Assembly (NCBI GenBank): GCA_025435555.1 | Contig: JAIWWG010000104.1 | Location: forward strand, 34,884-98,883 | DNA: 64,000 nt | Source of the DNA: Chytriomyces cf. hyalinus JEL632 | Taxonomy: Eukaryota > Chytridiomycota > Chytridiomycetes > Chytridiales > Chytriomycetaceae | Direction: 5' to 3' | In this document: in pieces, positions 44,281 through 54,607 of the stretch | How the letters are laid out: every line of letters begins with the position of its first letter | How positions within the stretch are numbered: the stretch's first letter is position 1 | Notes under the pieces: generated by a model | Databases searched by the model: none | Told to the model about the DNA's origin: nothing | The model's input: only the letters and a program-made list of their open reading frames with translations | Position numbers and translations under genes: made by a program

Positions 44281-46036
44281 ATGTCTGGTGGAGATGTGCT
44301 TGAGGACGACGATAAGGCGGTGCCCACAGCGCATGCATACCAATGGGAGAGCGCGTACAAACGCAGCTGGGAAGCACTGGAGGTGGGTCGTGTCCACAAC
44401 GATGCCAGTCAACTCCTGCTAAACACTTTCCCATTCCACAGGAGGACAATGACGGCTCGCTCGCATCCACGCTGGCCTTACTTGCACGAGACCGCTTAAA
44501 ACGACGTCGAACAGCAGCCGCAAAAGCGAGCGAGACTCCGCTTCACAGAGGCACAATTCGGTGAGGCAGCTAAGATGCCTGGAGAAACTATTCTCTTTTG
44601 CTGACGATCCAGCGAAAACTCAGACATTTGTTTGTTGTGATTGATTTGAGCGAAGCAATGGCGGCGCCGGCGGATGGGCTCCCTCCAACACGTCTCGAAT
44701 GCGTGTTGGCGGCCACGGAAACGTTTATTTCTGAATTTTTGGTTGTCAATCCGTTGGGAAGCATCGGGATTGTAGCAACGCGTGACAAAGGAGCTGAGAA
44801 ATTGACGGAAATGACTGGTGCGCAAATTCAATCTTTTTTGAAGGGATCTCATGTGCGATAATGTTGCAGGAAACTCGTCCGATCACATTTCAGCCATTCG
44901 AAATCGGTCAAATCGAGAACCGCGTGGAGAACCGTCTCTACAGAATGCGTTGGAAATTGCGCGTCGGTCATTATTGTGAGAAACTGATTTTTTTTTTGTT
45001 TTTCGTTTTATTATTTCGGGAGAGTCCCCTTTCTAACTCATGCACTTCGCATCTCTATTTTTTAGACATGTACCGTCGCACGGATCTCGCGAAATCTTGA
45101 TTTTATACAGCGCTCTCATGACTTGCGATCCCGGAAATATTTTTGATACCATCGAATCCCTCAAAACGGACAACATTCGAGTATCCATTATCGGGCTAAG
45201 CGCCGAAATGCAAATCTGCAAGCGCGTATGCAAAGAAACGAAAGGTGATTTCGCGTCTTAAAAAACTTATCGCAGCAAACTTGTTGAATGGCTTTTTGGA
45301 CGGAGAAGGGATTTACAGCGTTGTTATGAATGAAGGACATTTGAAAGAGATTCTGGGAGGACATGTGGCCCCGCCACCGATTGAGTCTGATAAATCTTCA
45401 AGTTTGGCCATTATTGAAATGGGATTCCCGTCGAGCTCCACATTCGAACTTCCGACACTATGCGCAAAGTATGTAGATATTTTAGGAGATATGTGGTCTC
45501 ATTCTTGAAATTTTCTCTTTCAAAAAGCCACAAGAAGCCAACACAGTCTGGATACATGTGTCCAAAGTGCAAAACGGTTGTCTGCGATCTTCCCACAGAC
45601 TGCCCAATTTGCTCGCTCACTCTAGTGTCAAGTGTTCTGCTGGCAAGATCGTACCATCATTTGTTTCCAGTTCCTACGTACAAGGAGGTTGCATTAGCGT
45701 CAAGGTACCAGTTGATTGCAGCAACATCTTTTTTATTCATTTTATGCTTACGATCATGTGCATGTAACATCCAGTTACAAGTCAACGTATTGCCGAGCTT
45801 GTCAATTACCATTCCCAAAGTCAACCGACGACGACGAAAAAGCCGCCAAAAGCAAATCGAATCCGGATTTGCAGCAACAACTAAAAGTGCAAGAACGGGT
45901 GTTGATGGGACATGCTGGAGTTGGGAGTGGGCGGTACGAATGCACGTCTTGTAAAGAGCATTACTGTTTAGAGTGTGACTTGTATGCGCATGAAGTGTTG
46001 CGAAACTGTGCAGGTTGTTTGAGTAAAAGGATTTGA
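44281..46036 (+). CDS. SSL1: TFIIH core subunit SSL1/p44
   Basis: Subunit of TFIIH, acting in transcription initiation and nucleotide excision repair, where it stimulates the XPD helicase. Several exons joined by short introns. The N-terminus MSGGDVLEDDDKAV leads to RGTIRRKLRHLFVVIDLSEA, the start of a VWA-like domain, with LEFFV-like ECVLAATETFISEFL, NPLGSIGIVATRD, GEPSLQNALE, REILILYSALMTCDPGN and NIRVSIIGLSAEMQICK. A central stretch HLKEILGGHVAPPP and IEMGFPSS follows. The zinc modules are CPKCKTVVCDLPTDCPIC, then HHLFPVP, then a C4/RING-like end with CRACQLPF, CTSCKEHYCLECD and CAGC. About 410 residues, close to family length. Exon joins in the first third (44845-45070) are tentative. Confidence 0.92.
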
Positions 46037-46231
46037 TTGACTTGGTTTATATGCGCGAATGAAGACTGCCATTGAAGCAGGGGATATGTCGTTTGACACA
46101 TTGGAAAGGGTGGTTCTCATGAGCAGTTCCTTACCAGTACTTGATGTGACAGCGTAAGTATGAAATTTTTTGACTTGTCCGGAGCGGAAGATTGAAAAAA
46201 GTAAAAAAAAAAAAAAACCATCCACGAACAC

Positions 46232-46886
46232 AAATGGACCCATCTACCACTGCTACCACTGCTACCACTGCTGCCTCCACTGGCGGAGCTGAAGCTGCTG
46301 CCGCAATTGCAACCATCCTCGAAAACTCTCCCCCGTGTCTCACCAGCTGTATCGGCCAAGCAACTGTGAGCACTGATTTGAAACCTGGGCCTCGTTCTGA
46401 TCACTTTTTACACAGGATGCCGTTTCCATCTGCACAAACTTTGCCCAGATTGGCGTGTGTGTCAACAGTCAAGGAACAGGTTGCACTGCCCCAGCCGACA
46501 TTGCCCGACTTCAAGCAATTGTAAGTTCTACTTACCATCCAATCGATCGCAAAAGCTTATGGTTGAACCTTCTTTCCCAGGGACCCCGAATCAGCTCTTT
46601 CTGCAGTTCTGGAATTGCAGTTGCTGGTCCAGCCGGTTCAGCAGCACCCTCTGCTGCTGCTGCTGTAACTGCTACGACTGCTGCTGCAAGAGCAATTGAA
46701 ACCTCATCACAAGCTGCTGCGGCCGTTAGCACAGCAGGCGCCGTGGAAAGCAAGATTACTTCTGCTAGTGCAGCCAAGACTGCTGCAACCACAAAGGCAG
46801 CATCGAGAGAGAAGGCAAGTGGGGCAGTTGGATCAGTTGTTCTTGGATTCCTGGCATCATTCTGTGCCATGCTTGCGTTGTTGTGA
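46232..46886 (+). CDS. Six-cysteine GPI-tail family protein 1
   Basis: First of four neighbouring paralogues. Three exons with introns at about 46365-46410 and 46522-46580. The core is C-x3-C (CLTSC), then ICTNFAQIGVC, a Cys before TAPADIARLQAI, and FC after the second intron. A long Ala/Ser/Thr-rich linker and a hydrophobic C-terminus (VVLGFLASFCAMLALL) resemble a GPI-anchor signal. There is no N-terminal signal peptide from this ATG (MDPSTTATTATTAAST), so a signal-peptide exon upstream may be missed. The cysteine layout recalls CFEM domains, which have eight cysteines. Function unknown; cell-surface location is inferred. Confidence 0.65.
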
Positions 46887-47066
46887 GCAGTCTCTCTTAG
46901 CAAACACGAATAATAAAATCGCATTATTCGCAGTGAATAAGACAAAGAACGGGTGAACACGATTGGATTGTCACGTGATCATTGTTCAACGTCATCCGAG
47001 TTCATATCAACCAACCAACCCCATGGGACCTTTTTTTTAAAAAAAAGAAAACCGAAAAAATCAAAA

Positions 47067-47821
47067 ATGTCCTCCGTGTCTCGCTCTGCCGCTGCCCCAA
47101 CTGCCACCATCATGGACCTTGAAATGGAGTCCAGCATGGGAAGCATGATGATGGAACAGTCTGCCACCTCTGTCAGATCCGCCCTCCCCACTGGTGCCCC
47201 AGCTGCCGGAGCTGGTGCTGGTGCTGGATTCGCCGCCCTCGAGGAGGCCTTCCCCCCATGTGCCATGGACTGTATCATGCAATACGCCGTACGGATCATT
47301 TTTTTTTTGGGACGCATTCATTCTCTCTTGCTGACCCTTTTCCAAATCATACTGCACACAGACCCCTGAAGCCGCATGCGCTGCTTCAAACGCCATCATG
47401 ACCTGCGGTGAATCCGCTTGCACTGGTCCCGATCTCACCCGTTTCGAAGCTCTTGTAAGAGAGAGTCTTTTTTTTACTTTGCTTCTGCGCCTTGATCCCG
47501 ACTCATTTTTTTTCCCCCCATTTCCGCTCGGAAAAAAAAAAAAAACAGCTTACCGAACTTGCCCCCCTCTGTGGTGTCGTCGCCGGATCTGCTGAAGGCA
47601 CTGCTTCTGCCGGCGCCCCACGTAGTGCCGGTAACGCTGCTGCTACCGGCACTGCCTCTGCTGCCGTCAAGACCAACGGAACCAAGGCTGCCGGTAACTC
47701 TGCCGCTGCCACTGGCACTGCCACCAAGGCTGCCACCACTGCTGCCAAGAAGGACTCTAGCGCGTCCATGATGAATGTGTTTGGACTCTTTGCGTCTGCT
47801 GTCGCTCTCCTCATGCTTTAA
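47067..47821 (+). CDS. Six-cysteine GPI-tail family protein 2
   Basis: Exons 47067-47288, 47362-47454 and 47549-47821, all phase 0. The core is CAMDC, then ACASNAIMTCGESACT, then L-C after the second intron (LTELAPLC), the same plan as its neighbours with the last intron directly before the final cysteine block. The linker is Ala/Gly/Thr-rich and the C-terminus (MMNVFGLFASAVALLML) is hydrophobic. The N-terminus (MSSVSRSAAAPTATIM) is Met/Ala-rich without a signal peptide. Its introns are flanked by long A and T runs. Confidence 0.65.
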
Positions 47822-48052
47822 GCTGGACACGGACCTTACTGTTTTTTGTTTTTTGCTTTTTTTTTCTTCTTTCAGTTTCTGACTTGTGTCAGTTGAGTTT
47901 CTGCCAAAGTCTGCAGTGAACGCATCCATTTTTTGTAGTCTCAAAGTAAAGTGCTGAGAACGTACGTTTAAACCAAATGTTGTGTGCGTGGGGGTGTTCC
48001 TGGTTGTTCGAAACAAATGAAAAATCAAAATTGTCATTATGCCTGCCCCATG

Positions 48053-48059
48053 TATAAAA
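48053..48059 (+). promoter_or_regulatory. TATA box of six-cysteine gene 3
   Basis: TATAAAA lies 59 nt upstream of the ATG at 48118, a good core-promoter position. Confidence 0.5.
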
Positions 48060-48117
48060 CTGGCCGCCTCCCGCTTCTAACAAACTTAAACAACTCATTC
48101 ACATTCATACCTACAAC

Positions 48118-48648
48118 ATGTTGGCATACATTATCCCATTGGCCGCATTTGCATCGCTCGCTGCTGCACAGGCAAACAGCGGAGTCACCCAAGAACAGAC
48201 TCTCTCTATCGTCAACCAGGGACTCTCCAGTCTGCCAAAGTGCGGGCAGACATGCATTGCCAAGCTTCCTGGCTACGTGTCTCCCGTCACTCTGTAAGTT
48301 TTTGTTCTGTTTTGTTTTTGTCCAGTTTGCACTGAGCCACAAACATGTTCCAGTGAATCCATCACGGGAATCTGCAACAACGCCCAGACAAACCTCAACT
48401 CATTCGTTTCATGCACCGACTCGACATGCACTGGGGCTGAGATTTCTTCGTCACGCACGGTTGCTGCGCTGGTGCCTGTTGGATGCCAGCAGTTGGGAAT
48501 CAAGGTTACGGCGACCATTGCACCGCTTGCAAAGGCTGCTGCTACTTCTTCCGCTGCTGCTGCCGCCTCTGCGCCGACGAAAGGGTCGGGTGCTGCTGGT
48601 GTGGCTGTGATGTGGGGTCTTGGGTCAGCGGCGCTTCTGTTTGCATAA
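48118..48648 (+). CDS. Secreted six-cysteine GPI-tail family protein 3
   Basis: The clearest family member. A signal peptide (MLAYIIPLAAFASLAAAQA) is followed by the core with CGQTC, GIC, then 12 residues to SC, four to STC, and VGC. Two exons; the single intron begins with GTAAGT after PVTL and keeps phase. The linker is Ala/Ser-rich and the C-terminus (GVAVMWGLGSAALLFA) is a GPI-signal-like hydrophobic stretch. It lacks the second intron seen in its three neighbours, where AALVPVGC is continuous. Predicted to be extracellular and membrane-anchored. Function unknown. Confidence 0.75.
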
Positions 48649-48806
48649 TGACCATTATTTTCTGTCTAACACGTTGGGGTACGAACTAGCTGAGGGTTGA
48701 AGGGTTGCATTCAAGACGCTGCGTTGAATAAAAGGTTCACCCTGTTCATAAACCGGATTTATCGAGATTGTTTCTATCCGCAACTCAACCAGCAAAAACC
48801 AAATCC

Positions 48807-49368
48807 ATGTACGCCCAACTCGCACTGACGCTTGGTCTGGCCATTACAGCAGTGCAAGCGCAGCAAGACACTTCAACGCTGTCCCTCGTCAACTCTGCCA
48901 TCAACGGGGTCAGCCCTTGTGGCGTGACATGTCTGAATGCGCTGCCCAACTGGGTGACGCCCATCACTCTGGATGCCATCACCAAAGTGTGCGCTGATCT
49001 GCAAACCAACTTTGACACTTTCTCTGCGTGCATCACAGCTGGGTGTAATGCCACAGAGTTGAGATCTGTTGTTGCGCTGGTAAGTTGGGGCTGGTCGGTC
49101 CTTTGTTGAACATGTTGACCCCAATTAAAAATTGATTTTTTTAATTTTTCGTTTTGTTGGAAAGGTGGGTCTGGTTCCAAATGGATGCCGTGCTCTGGGC
49201 ATCAACACGAACGCTACGATCCCAAAGGTGGCGATCCCATCCGTGTCCCCATCAAGCGTCCCTGTGTCTACCACGGCTGCCACTCCTTCCAAGAGTGCTG
49301 CTGGACAGGTTGCCCACACTTTCGGCATCCTCGCAGTTGCGGTCACGTTCTCGGCGCTGCTGTTTTAA
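48807..49368 (+). CDS. Secreted six-cysteine GPI-tail family protein 4
   Basis: A signal peptide (MYAQLALTLGLAITAVQAQ) and the same core as member 3: CGVTC, VC, 12 residues to AC, four to GC, then after an intron (49080-49164) PNGC. The C-terminus (FGILAVAVTFSALLF) is hydrophobic after a Ser/Thr/Pro linker. Strong similarity to member 3 (NALPNWVTPITL versus AKLPGYVSPVTL) shows tandem duplication. Confidence 0.75.
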
Positions 49369-49515
49369 ACTCGTATTGTTGTGAAAGAAGAAGAAGGGAC
49401 AGCACCAGTATAGAAAAATGACATTTTATTGAAAATATTAAACTCTGGATGAAAAAAAAGAGTTTTTATTTGTTCATCAAAGTCTTTTCAGTTTCGGACA
49501 CGTAGCTGCAATTAC

Positions 49516-49869
49516 TTATGCACGCACATAAATAGCGCCGTCCTCCTTCGCAACGTTTTCCACAAAATATCCTGCGATAAGCCTACGCGGCACCCGCCCA
49601 GGCGTCACACCTGCACTTGCACAAGCCTCTCCCACACCCCTACCAATCATCACACCACCTGCTGCACTGGTAGCCACCCCAACTGCAGTAGTAGCTGCTA
49701 CACCCGTCACTGCCGTAGTGGCACTACCAACTCCAATGCCGTACATTCCACCTGTCGCAGCAACCGCAGCACTATCAACACCAAAAGTAACACCTGCTGC
49801 AGTAACACCTCTGCACACTCCGACACCTACCATTGCAACTCTGTCAGTTTCATCGATACGCAGATCCAT
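49516..49869 (-). CDS. Hypothetical Gly/Ala/Val-rich protein
   Basis: A 117-residue frame starting MDLRIDETDRVAMVGVG. The middle is a small-residue hydrophobic run with GxxxG-like spacing (GVGSATTAVTGVAATTAVGV), and the end is mixed (RLIAGYFVENVAKEDGAIYV). It could be membrane-associated. I do not recognise the family. It is a single exon, convergent with the six-cysteine array. The low-complexity composition leaves real doubt that it is a gene. Confidence 0.35.
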   Translation of the reverse strand: MDLRIDETDRVAMVGVGVCRGVTAAGVTFGVDSAAVAATGGMYGIGVGSATTAVTGVAATTAVGVATSAAGGVMIGRGVGEACASAGVTPGRVPRRLIAGYFVENVAKEDGAIYVRA

Positions 49870-50676
49870 GATCTTCGAAGATCAACCCTGAGGTGATACG
49901 ATTTCAATCTGAAACACGCTAATAAAGTGCATCATCACACAAACTTTATTCTCGTTATTGAGCATATTTAGACTTGCCAGATTCTGACAAACTCCAGTGG
50001 TCCCATCTGCAGCCGTGTCGTGAATCCAACTGCACCGACACTGGGGAAACTGGGATCTTCTTCAGCAATGTCGCGTGCTGTCTGTGTGGGAGTTGTTGCG
50101 GTTGCGGTTTTGTTGGTTTAAAAGCTTTGTCTGGACCATAAAATAAAATAAAAAACATTCGTATGTGCATTAGTAATACAAATGAACTTCAAACGCCTCG
50201 TTCAATAATAAAAAATGCCCGATGCGCGTTCTAGCGATGGACACGAGTGCCGCTGGTACAATGATCAGCAACGTGACCTGTTCAGCACTGCACGGCTCTT
50301 CCTCTCCTCTCACTTTCATACATTGATCGGGCAACAAGATGTCAGATTGTTGAAAGTCAATTGCAGCCTTGCTGCCCAAAGTGCCTCAATGGCCGAGAGC
50401 GACTCTGTGCCAAATAATGCTGTCGAGGAAACTGTCAACCCTTCCAGCGTCGTTGATGCACGCGGTGAATCCGTCAGCGCGACAGGCAAGGCCGTCTGCC
50501 TCTCGCACTTGCGAGTGTTGGAATGTCTGTATGACCGCATCGGTCCCTTTAAGTCCTGGTCCCAGTAAAATAGTTGCCATTATTTGATACGTAAAACAAA
50601 GCGCCTCAAATCTGACAAGTTGTGACTCAGGGTCCCTCAAAAATAAAAAAATTTGTCGGGCGGGTACGGGCCTCCG
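49870..50676. other. Unresolved region with overlapping ORFs
   Basis: Frames exist on both strands (50215-50568 plus; 50386-50721 minus) with no recognised family, so neither is called. On the minus strand a segment at about 49962-50080, preceded by an acceptor-like CACACAG, reads ARDIAEEDPSFPSVGAVGF. This recalls the N-terminal part of Ntn-type aspartylglucosaminidase/isoaspartyl peptidases and may be a relic exon. Confidence 0.3.
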
Positions 50677-50684
50677 TATAAAAA
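50677..50684 (+). promoter_or_regulatory. TATA box of globin gene
   Basis: TATAAAAA lies 68 nt upstream of the globin ATG. Confidence 0.5.
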
Positions 50685-50751
50685 GAAAGGTTTGAAGCGA
50701 CCGTTTCTCTTTCCCAAACAACCTACAAGTTAAACAACTACAACTGCAACC

Positions 50752-51495
50752 ATGGCCCCAAGAACTCCAATCAAGAACGTCGACCGCGACCGTCTCTACA
50801 CAGACATCATGTACCGCTACCAGTACGTGTCTGACTTTGTCGGCTTCGACGAGACAGACATCAAGGCCTTGAAGGATGCCGCACCGCTCATTGCCCCACT
50901 CGTGCCAGTCATTGCCGATGCTGTCTACGACCGCCTGTTTTCATTCGACATTACCAAGCAAGTCTTTCTTGAGCGAGGAGCAGGATTCCACGGCCACATT
51001 GCCAAAAACCTGTCTGAAATGACCACCGAAGACGAACAAATCAAGCACCGCAAAAACTTTCTCTCCAAATACCTCGTTAAACTCGTTACAGCCGAATACG
51101 ATGCCAAATTCGTAAAGTACTTGGACTACGTTGGAAAAATCCACACAAACACCCCAGACAAGAAGTCTACCATCAATGTTGAGTACGTGCATGTGAACGC
51201 CCTGTTTGGATGGCTGCATGGATTCCTTGCTGAGACGTTGAACGGATTGCCCGAACTGCAAGCGAACCCTGCTGCGCGGGGTAAAGCATTGGGTGCTCTG
51301 AGCAAGCTGCTATGGATCCAGAACGACTTTTTCGCAATGTACTATGTCAGAGATGGAAGTGAGTTGATGGGCAAGAAGACAAAGACGAGCATCTTGAGCG
51401 GAGTGTCCAACAGCAGCCTGGCAATGTTTGGTGGTGTGATGATGTCTGTGTTTGCAGTTGGAATCGCGGCTGGAATGCGCTACGCAATGAAATAA
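50752..51495 (+). CDS. Protoglobin/globin-sensor type globin with C-terminal membrane helix
   Basis: A single exon of 247 residues. The N-terminal pre-globin helix (LYTDIMYRYQYVSDFVGFDE) and the helices LIAPLVPVIADAVYDRLFSFD and FVKYLDYVGKIHTN, with a candidate proximal histidine, match the protoglobin / globin-coupled-sensor branch rather than flavohaemoglobins. VEYVHVNALFGWLHGFLAE and LLWIQNDFFAMYYV complete the fold. After a short linker the C-terminus (LAMFGGVMMSVFAVGIAAGM) is a hydrophobic helix ending in RYAMK, as in a tail-anchored protein. There is no signalling output domain. Likely a haem protein that senses or scavenges O2 or NO at a membrane; the role is inference. Confidence 0.85.
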   Translation: MAPRTPIKNVDRDRLYTDIMYRYQYVSDFVGFDETDIKALKDAAPLIAPLVPVIADAVYDRLFSFDITKQVFLERGAGFHGHIAKNLSEMTTEDEQIKHRKNFLSKYLVKLVTAEYDAKFVKYLDYVGKIHTNTPDKKSTINVEYVHVNALFGWLHGFLAETLNGLPELQANPAARGKALGALSKLLWIQNDFFAMYYVRDGSELMGKKTKTSILSGVSNSSLAMFGGVMMSVFAVGIAAGMRYAMK

Positions 51496-51716
51496 GAAGA
51501 ACGGACTCATTTTAAGTATTGCCTCAAAATAATAAAGACCACCTACGTAATGAACATAAAGAAATCATGGACGCAGAGAAAGAGAAGGGATTGCGAAAGA
51601 CATTGTGGCTCGTCCACATTCCAAATCTCCACGCGTTTGTCTGTCATTATCTTTGGCCAAAGTTTAAATTCCTTCATCGATAAATAAAAACGAGCCGGGC
51701 AAATTGTCCAATCAAT

Positions 51717-53351
51717 ATGTTTCTTGTTGGACTGCGCCGGCACTACGCAGTCCCTGGTATACGTGTGGTCCATCCACAGACCACCCAGGAACGAATAAGC
51801 GAGACTTCTCCACGCCGCTCGGATGACACAAGAGACGAGCCCGGGGATATGCTGGAGTTGGAGGTTCACAGTAAGCCACCGCGTTCTTTGGACAAGACCG
51901 TGGGAGAAGACGTTGAGTTGACAGAGTGTGTCAATGAGAGTGCTCGAGAGGATGTCAGTACAACTGCTGGGAGTGTCCAAGCGGCGGAACGGATTCGAAA
52001 AAGCGGACGAAGGCAGCGGCGAAAGAAGAGGGCGATTGCCACCGAGGGCCAGGAATGGCGCAACGCCAGCAAAGTACAGCAACTCTCTGATGAGACCCAC
52101 TCCTCAGTGACTGACTCTGCTGCATCCATGGACAAGCTCGAGCCACCTGCTCAGCCTGCTGACCCCACCCAAGCCATCAACTCCATTCTGCACATGCTCG
52201 TACGTGTTTCACATCCAATGGACACTACTACGAATAATACGAGCACAAATCCATCGTCACTTCGGACTGTTTCTGCTGTGCCGCCGCCGCCGCTGACAAT
52301 TACTCCTGCTTCACCAACAAAACCGGATCAATTCGATCCCAACTTCAGCTCCGCAACTTCAGACCAATCAACACCGTCAACTACTACAAGCAGTCTCTTT
52401 GCCGCCTCTTCGTGTGCAGAATCGCAAGTGTCGGCACGGACGACTACTCACATTGACACGGCATTGAATCCCACCGCACCAGCAGCAGCAGCCGAGGACA
52501 AGGAAAATGCCCCACCAATCCCTTCGATCGAAACTACAAACAATGACGCCACGAGCAGATTTCCCCCAGGTGACCTCCTTCCCCCAGGTCTTCCAATCGC
52601 AAATATATATATTCATCCCCCGCCGAACCCAAATTCGAATGCTATGTTCAAACCTACACTGGCTGTCGAAACGATTCCGACGCACATCCCATCCTCAAAG
52701 AACGAAGCTCAATTCCATGCATACAATCAACACGCGGGACTTCAGTATGCACCGAATCTCCATTTTCCGAATGCTCCGTTTGCACCATTTGCAACCGAGC
52801 ACGGATACATGGTCCATCCGCAGCAATTCAATTTTATCCACGAACCCGTTTACATTGATTCGTTCATTCCACAACCTGCGCCCGAGTCTGGATTCAATCC
52901 CGGCGCTCTTGAGAACACTCATCACTTTGCACCTGTCGAATACTTTGCGCATCCACTTCCACCAGCACCACCACCGAACCTTTACACCATGAATCACCAG
53001 CACTACACATTATCGCTTCAGACTCCAACAGGGGCTCTCCAGTTTTCAGAAAGATCATTTCTTGCTGCTCCCCCCGAATCATGTGCACTCTCATCACCGC
53101 AACCACCACCGCCATTGTCCATGCACTATGGCCCCATCATGCATCATCGCCACCAAGACGTTTCACCGAACAACGCGCATCCATGCAAGATTGTGACGGA
53201 TGGTTTTGAACAGATGGCAGCAGTCTCATCTCCTATTCGCAAATCGTCGTTTGGAAGTATTGGACAGGGTCGTGTTTCAAGCTCTCTGGATGGGTCGAAG
53301 CATGCTCCTGTGGGGTCGACACAGTATGATGTGGGGTGGAGTTTGTTTTGA
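51717..53351 (+). CDS. Hypothetical Pro/His/Asn-rich low-complexity protein
   Basis: An open frame of 544 codons without introns. The N-terminal part has a basic stretch (RIRKSGRRQRRKKRAIATEG) that could be a nuclear localisation signal. From about residue 135 (MDKLEPPAQPADPTQAINSI) the protein is rich in Pro, Ser, Thr, His and Asn and ends with a Ser-rich basic segment (SSPIRKSSFGSIG) and YDVGWSLF. It could be a disordered regulator related to the zinc-cluster proteins, whose middles have similar composition, but no cluster is present. The start may instead be the in-frame ATG near 52129. A 185-codon minus-strand frame (51543-52100) overlaps and looks like a shadow. Confidence 0.5.
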   Translation: MFLVGLRRHYAVPGIRVVHPQTTQERISETSPRRSDDTRDEPGDMLELEVHSKPPRSLDKTVGEDVELTECVNESAREDVSTTAGSVQAAERIRKSGRRQRRKKRAIATEGQEWRNASKVQQLSDETHSSVTDSAASMDKLEPPAQPADPTQAINSILHMLVRVSHPMDTTTNNTSTNPSSLRTVSAVPPPPLTITPASPTKPDQFDPNFSSATSDQSTPSTTTSSLFAASSCAESQVSARTTTHIDTALNPTAPAAAAEDKENAPPIPSIETTNNDATSRFPPGDLLPPGLPIANIYIHPPPNPNSNAMFKPTLAVETIPTHIPSSKNEAQFHAYNQHAGLQYAPNLHFPNAPFAPFATEHGYMVHPQQFNFIHEPVYIDSFIPQPAPESGFNPGALENTHHFAPVEYFAHPLPPAPPPNLYTMNHQHYTLSLQTPTGALQFSERSFLAAPPESCALSSPQPPPPLSMHYGPIMHHRHQDVSPNNAHPCKIVTDGFEQMAAVSSPIRKSSFGSIGQGRVSSSLDGSKHAPVGSTQYDVGWSLF

Positions 53352-53828
53352 AAGAGAGAGATGCTTGTTTTTGTGTATTCGTTTTCCTTTTGATGCCCCA
53401 GTGTAAACAATGAAAAAAAAACATTCTTGTTCAATGATATGGTTATTGCGGTAAGTGGGATGGTCGACTTTGCTTGAACCAGAACAATTTGATGCAAAAT
53501 TTTCATCTGCAAACGGTTAAGGTGAAAAATTGGAGCGACGCAAAGAACCGGCACACAACACCGTGTTTTGCGAGCCAAAACTTCTTTCCCGGAAGGAGAG
53601 GCCCAGAAGGAAAAAAAAATAGGCCAGCTTTTTATCCCACTTGGTGTTCTCAAAAAGAGTGACAGTACAATCCCGGATGGCCGGTAGTGAAACGAGTGTT
53701 TTACTCCCTCTCGTCCGAGATACTTGGCTATGCCATGCACGACACTCGTGCAGGCTTAAAAGAATTCTTTATTATAAATATCTGGCGTTTACTGAAGGGA
53801 GGTACTCTCATCCTTGGGTTTGTATGCA
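53352..53828. other. Intergenic, nothing recognised
   Basis: Gap between convergent genes, with short A and T runs consistent with 3' untranslated sequence of both neighbours. Confidence 0.5.
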
Positions 53829-54417
53829 TCAGAATGAAAGATCGGGCCGCACAGCTGGGGAGTTGTTGCTGCCAGAGACCGCAACGGATTGATCGCTTGA
53901 TACTTCTCCCTCCGCAGCAGCCATTGCAGCAGGATCGTACTTGAGACTGGGCATCTTGAGAAGAACAGTCGCGAGTTTGTACTTGCCTCGAATCTTTTCA
54001 AGCTGTGGAACAAGATCCGCATCCAGATCGTTTACCCGTGGAAATGCATCCACCAGGGAAACAATTGATTCGAGCACTCGAGCGGCTCTACACAAGACAT
54101 GCTTATGTTTTGAGTGAAGAGAGTCCACAGACATGCCAAGTGAAGCCAAACCTGTCATTGACTGCGCCGCCGTTATCCTTCCCCTTCGCATGCTCTTCCA
54201 GCAGCGAGGTGCTCACTCCCAGGTAGAACCCAATCTCACCGGCAGTCCTCCATGCAATGCGCTGCCCCAGCTCTCTCCCCTCCTCTCGCCCCATCTCAAT
54301 GCCGGCGCTGTGCCCGTCGTCCCAGCCGCTTTGCTCCAGCATCGACTCGAGATGCAGCAAACTGTCCATGCCCGCGGCCGTATCGACCATGCGCTCGTCG
54401 ATTTCGAACGTCGTCAT
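53829..54417 (-). CDS. LTO1: LTO1/ORAOV1-type Yae1-domain protein
   Basis: With Yae1, LTO1 is the adaptor that delivers Fe-S clusters to the ribosome-recycling ATPase Rli1/ABCE1. Two exons, 54152-54417 and 53829-54087, joined in phase (D-R-A-A-R-V-L). The hallmark deca-GX3 repeat is present: GWDDGHSAGIEMGREEGREL then GQRIAWRTAGEIGFYLG. A C-terminal helical domain follows (LESIVSLVDAFPRVND, LEKIRGKYKLATVLLKMPSL). LTO1 proteins often end in Trp, which yeast needs for CIA targeting; here the end is RPDLSF, with a Phe. About 174 residues, normal size. The ATG giving MTTFEIDERMVD was chosen as the first ATG in frame close to the domain. Confidence 0.82.
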
Positions 54418-54607
54418 TCTTTCGTTCGATGTTTTATTTACTTTATTCACTGTCTAACAAACGTCCCTTTCTCTGATCCTCCACACCCATAAGCAAGAGT
54501 CCTCCTTGCTTTAGATCAGATCCATCCCTCCACAACATCCTGCCTACACTATCGAGAAACAAAAAAAGGAAGAACCGTGAAAGCCGTCCCACTCGTTGCT
54601 GCTGCTT

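Noticed and set aside
51543-52100. 185-codon minus-strand frame
   Set aside because: No domain or splice context; it overlaps the plus-strand frame with a basic nuclear-type segment and the 3' end of the globin gene.
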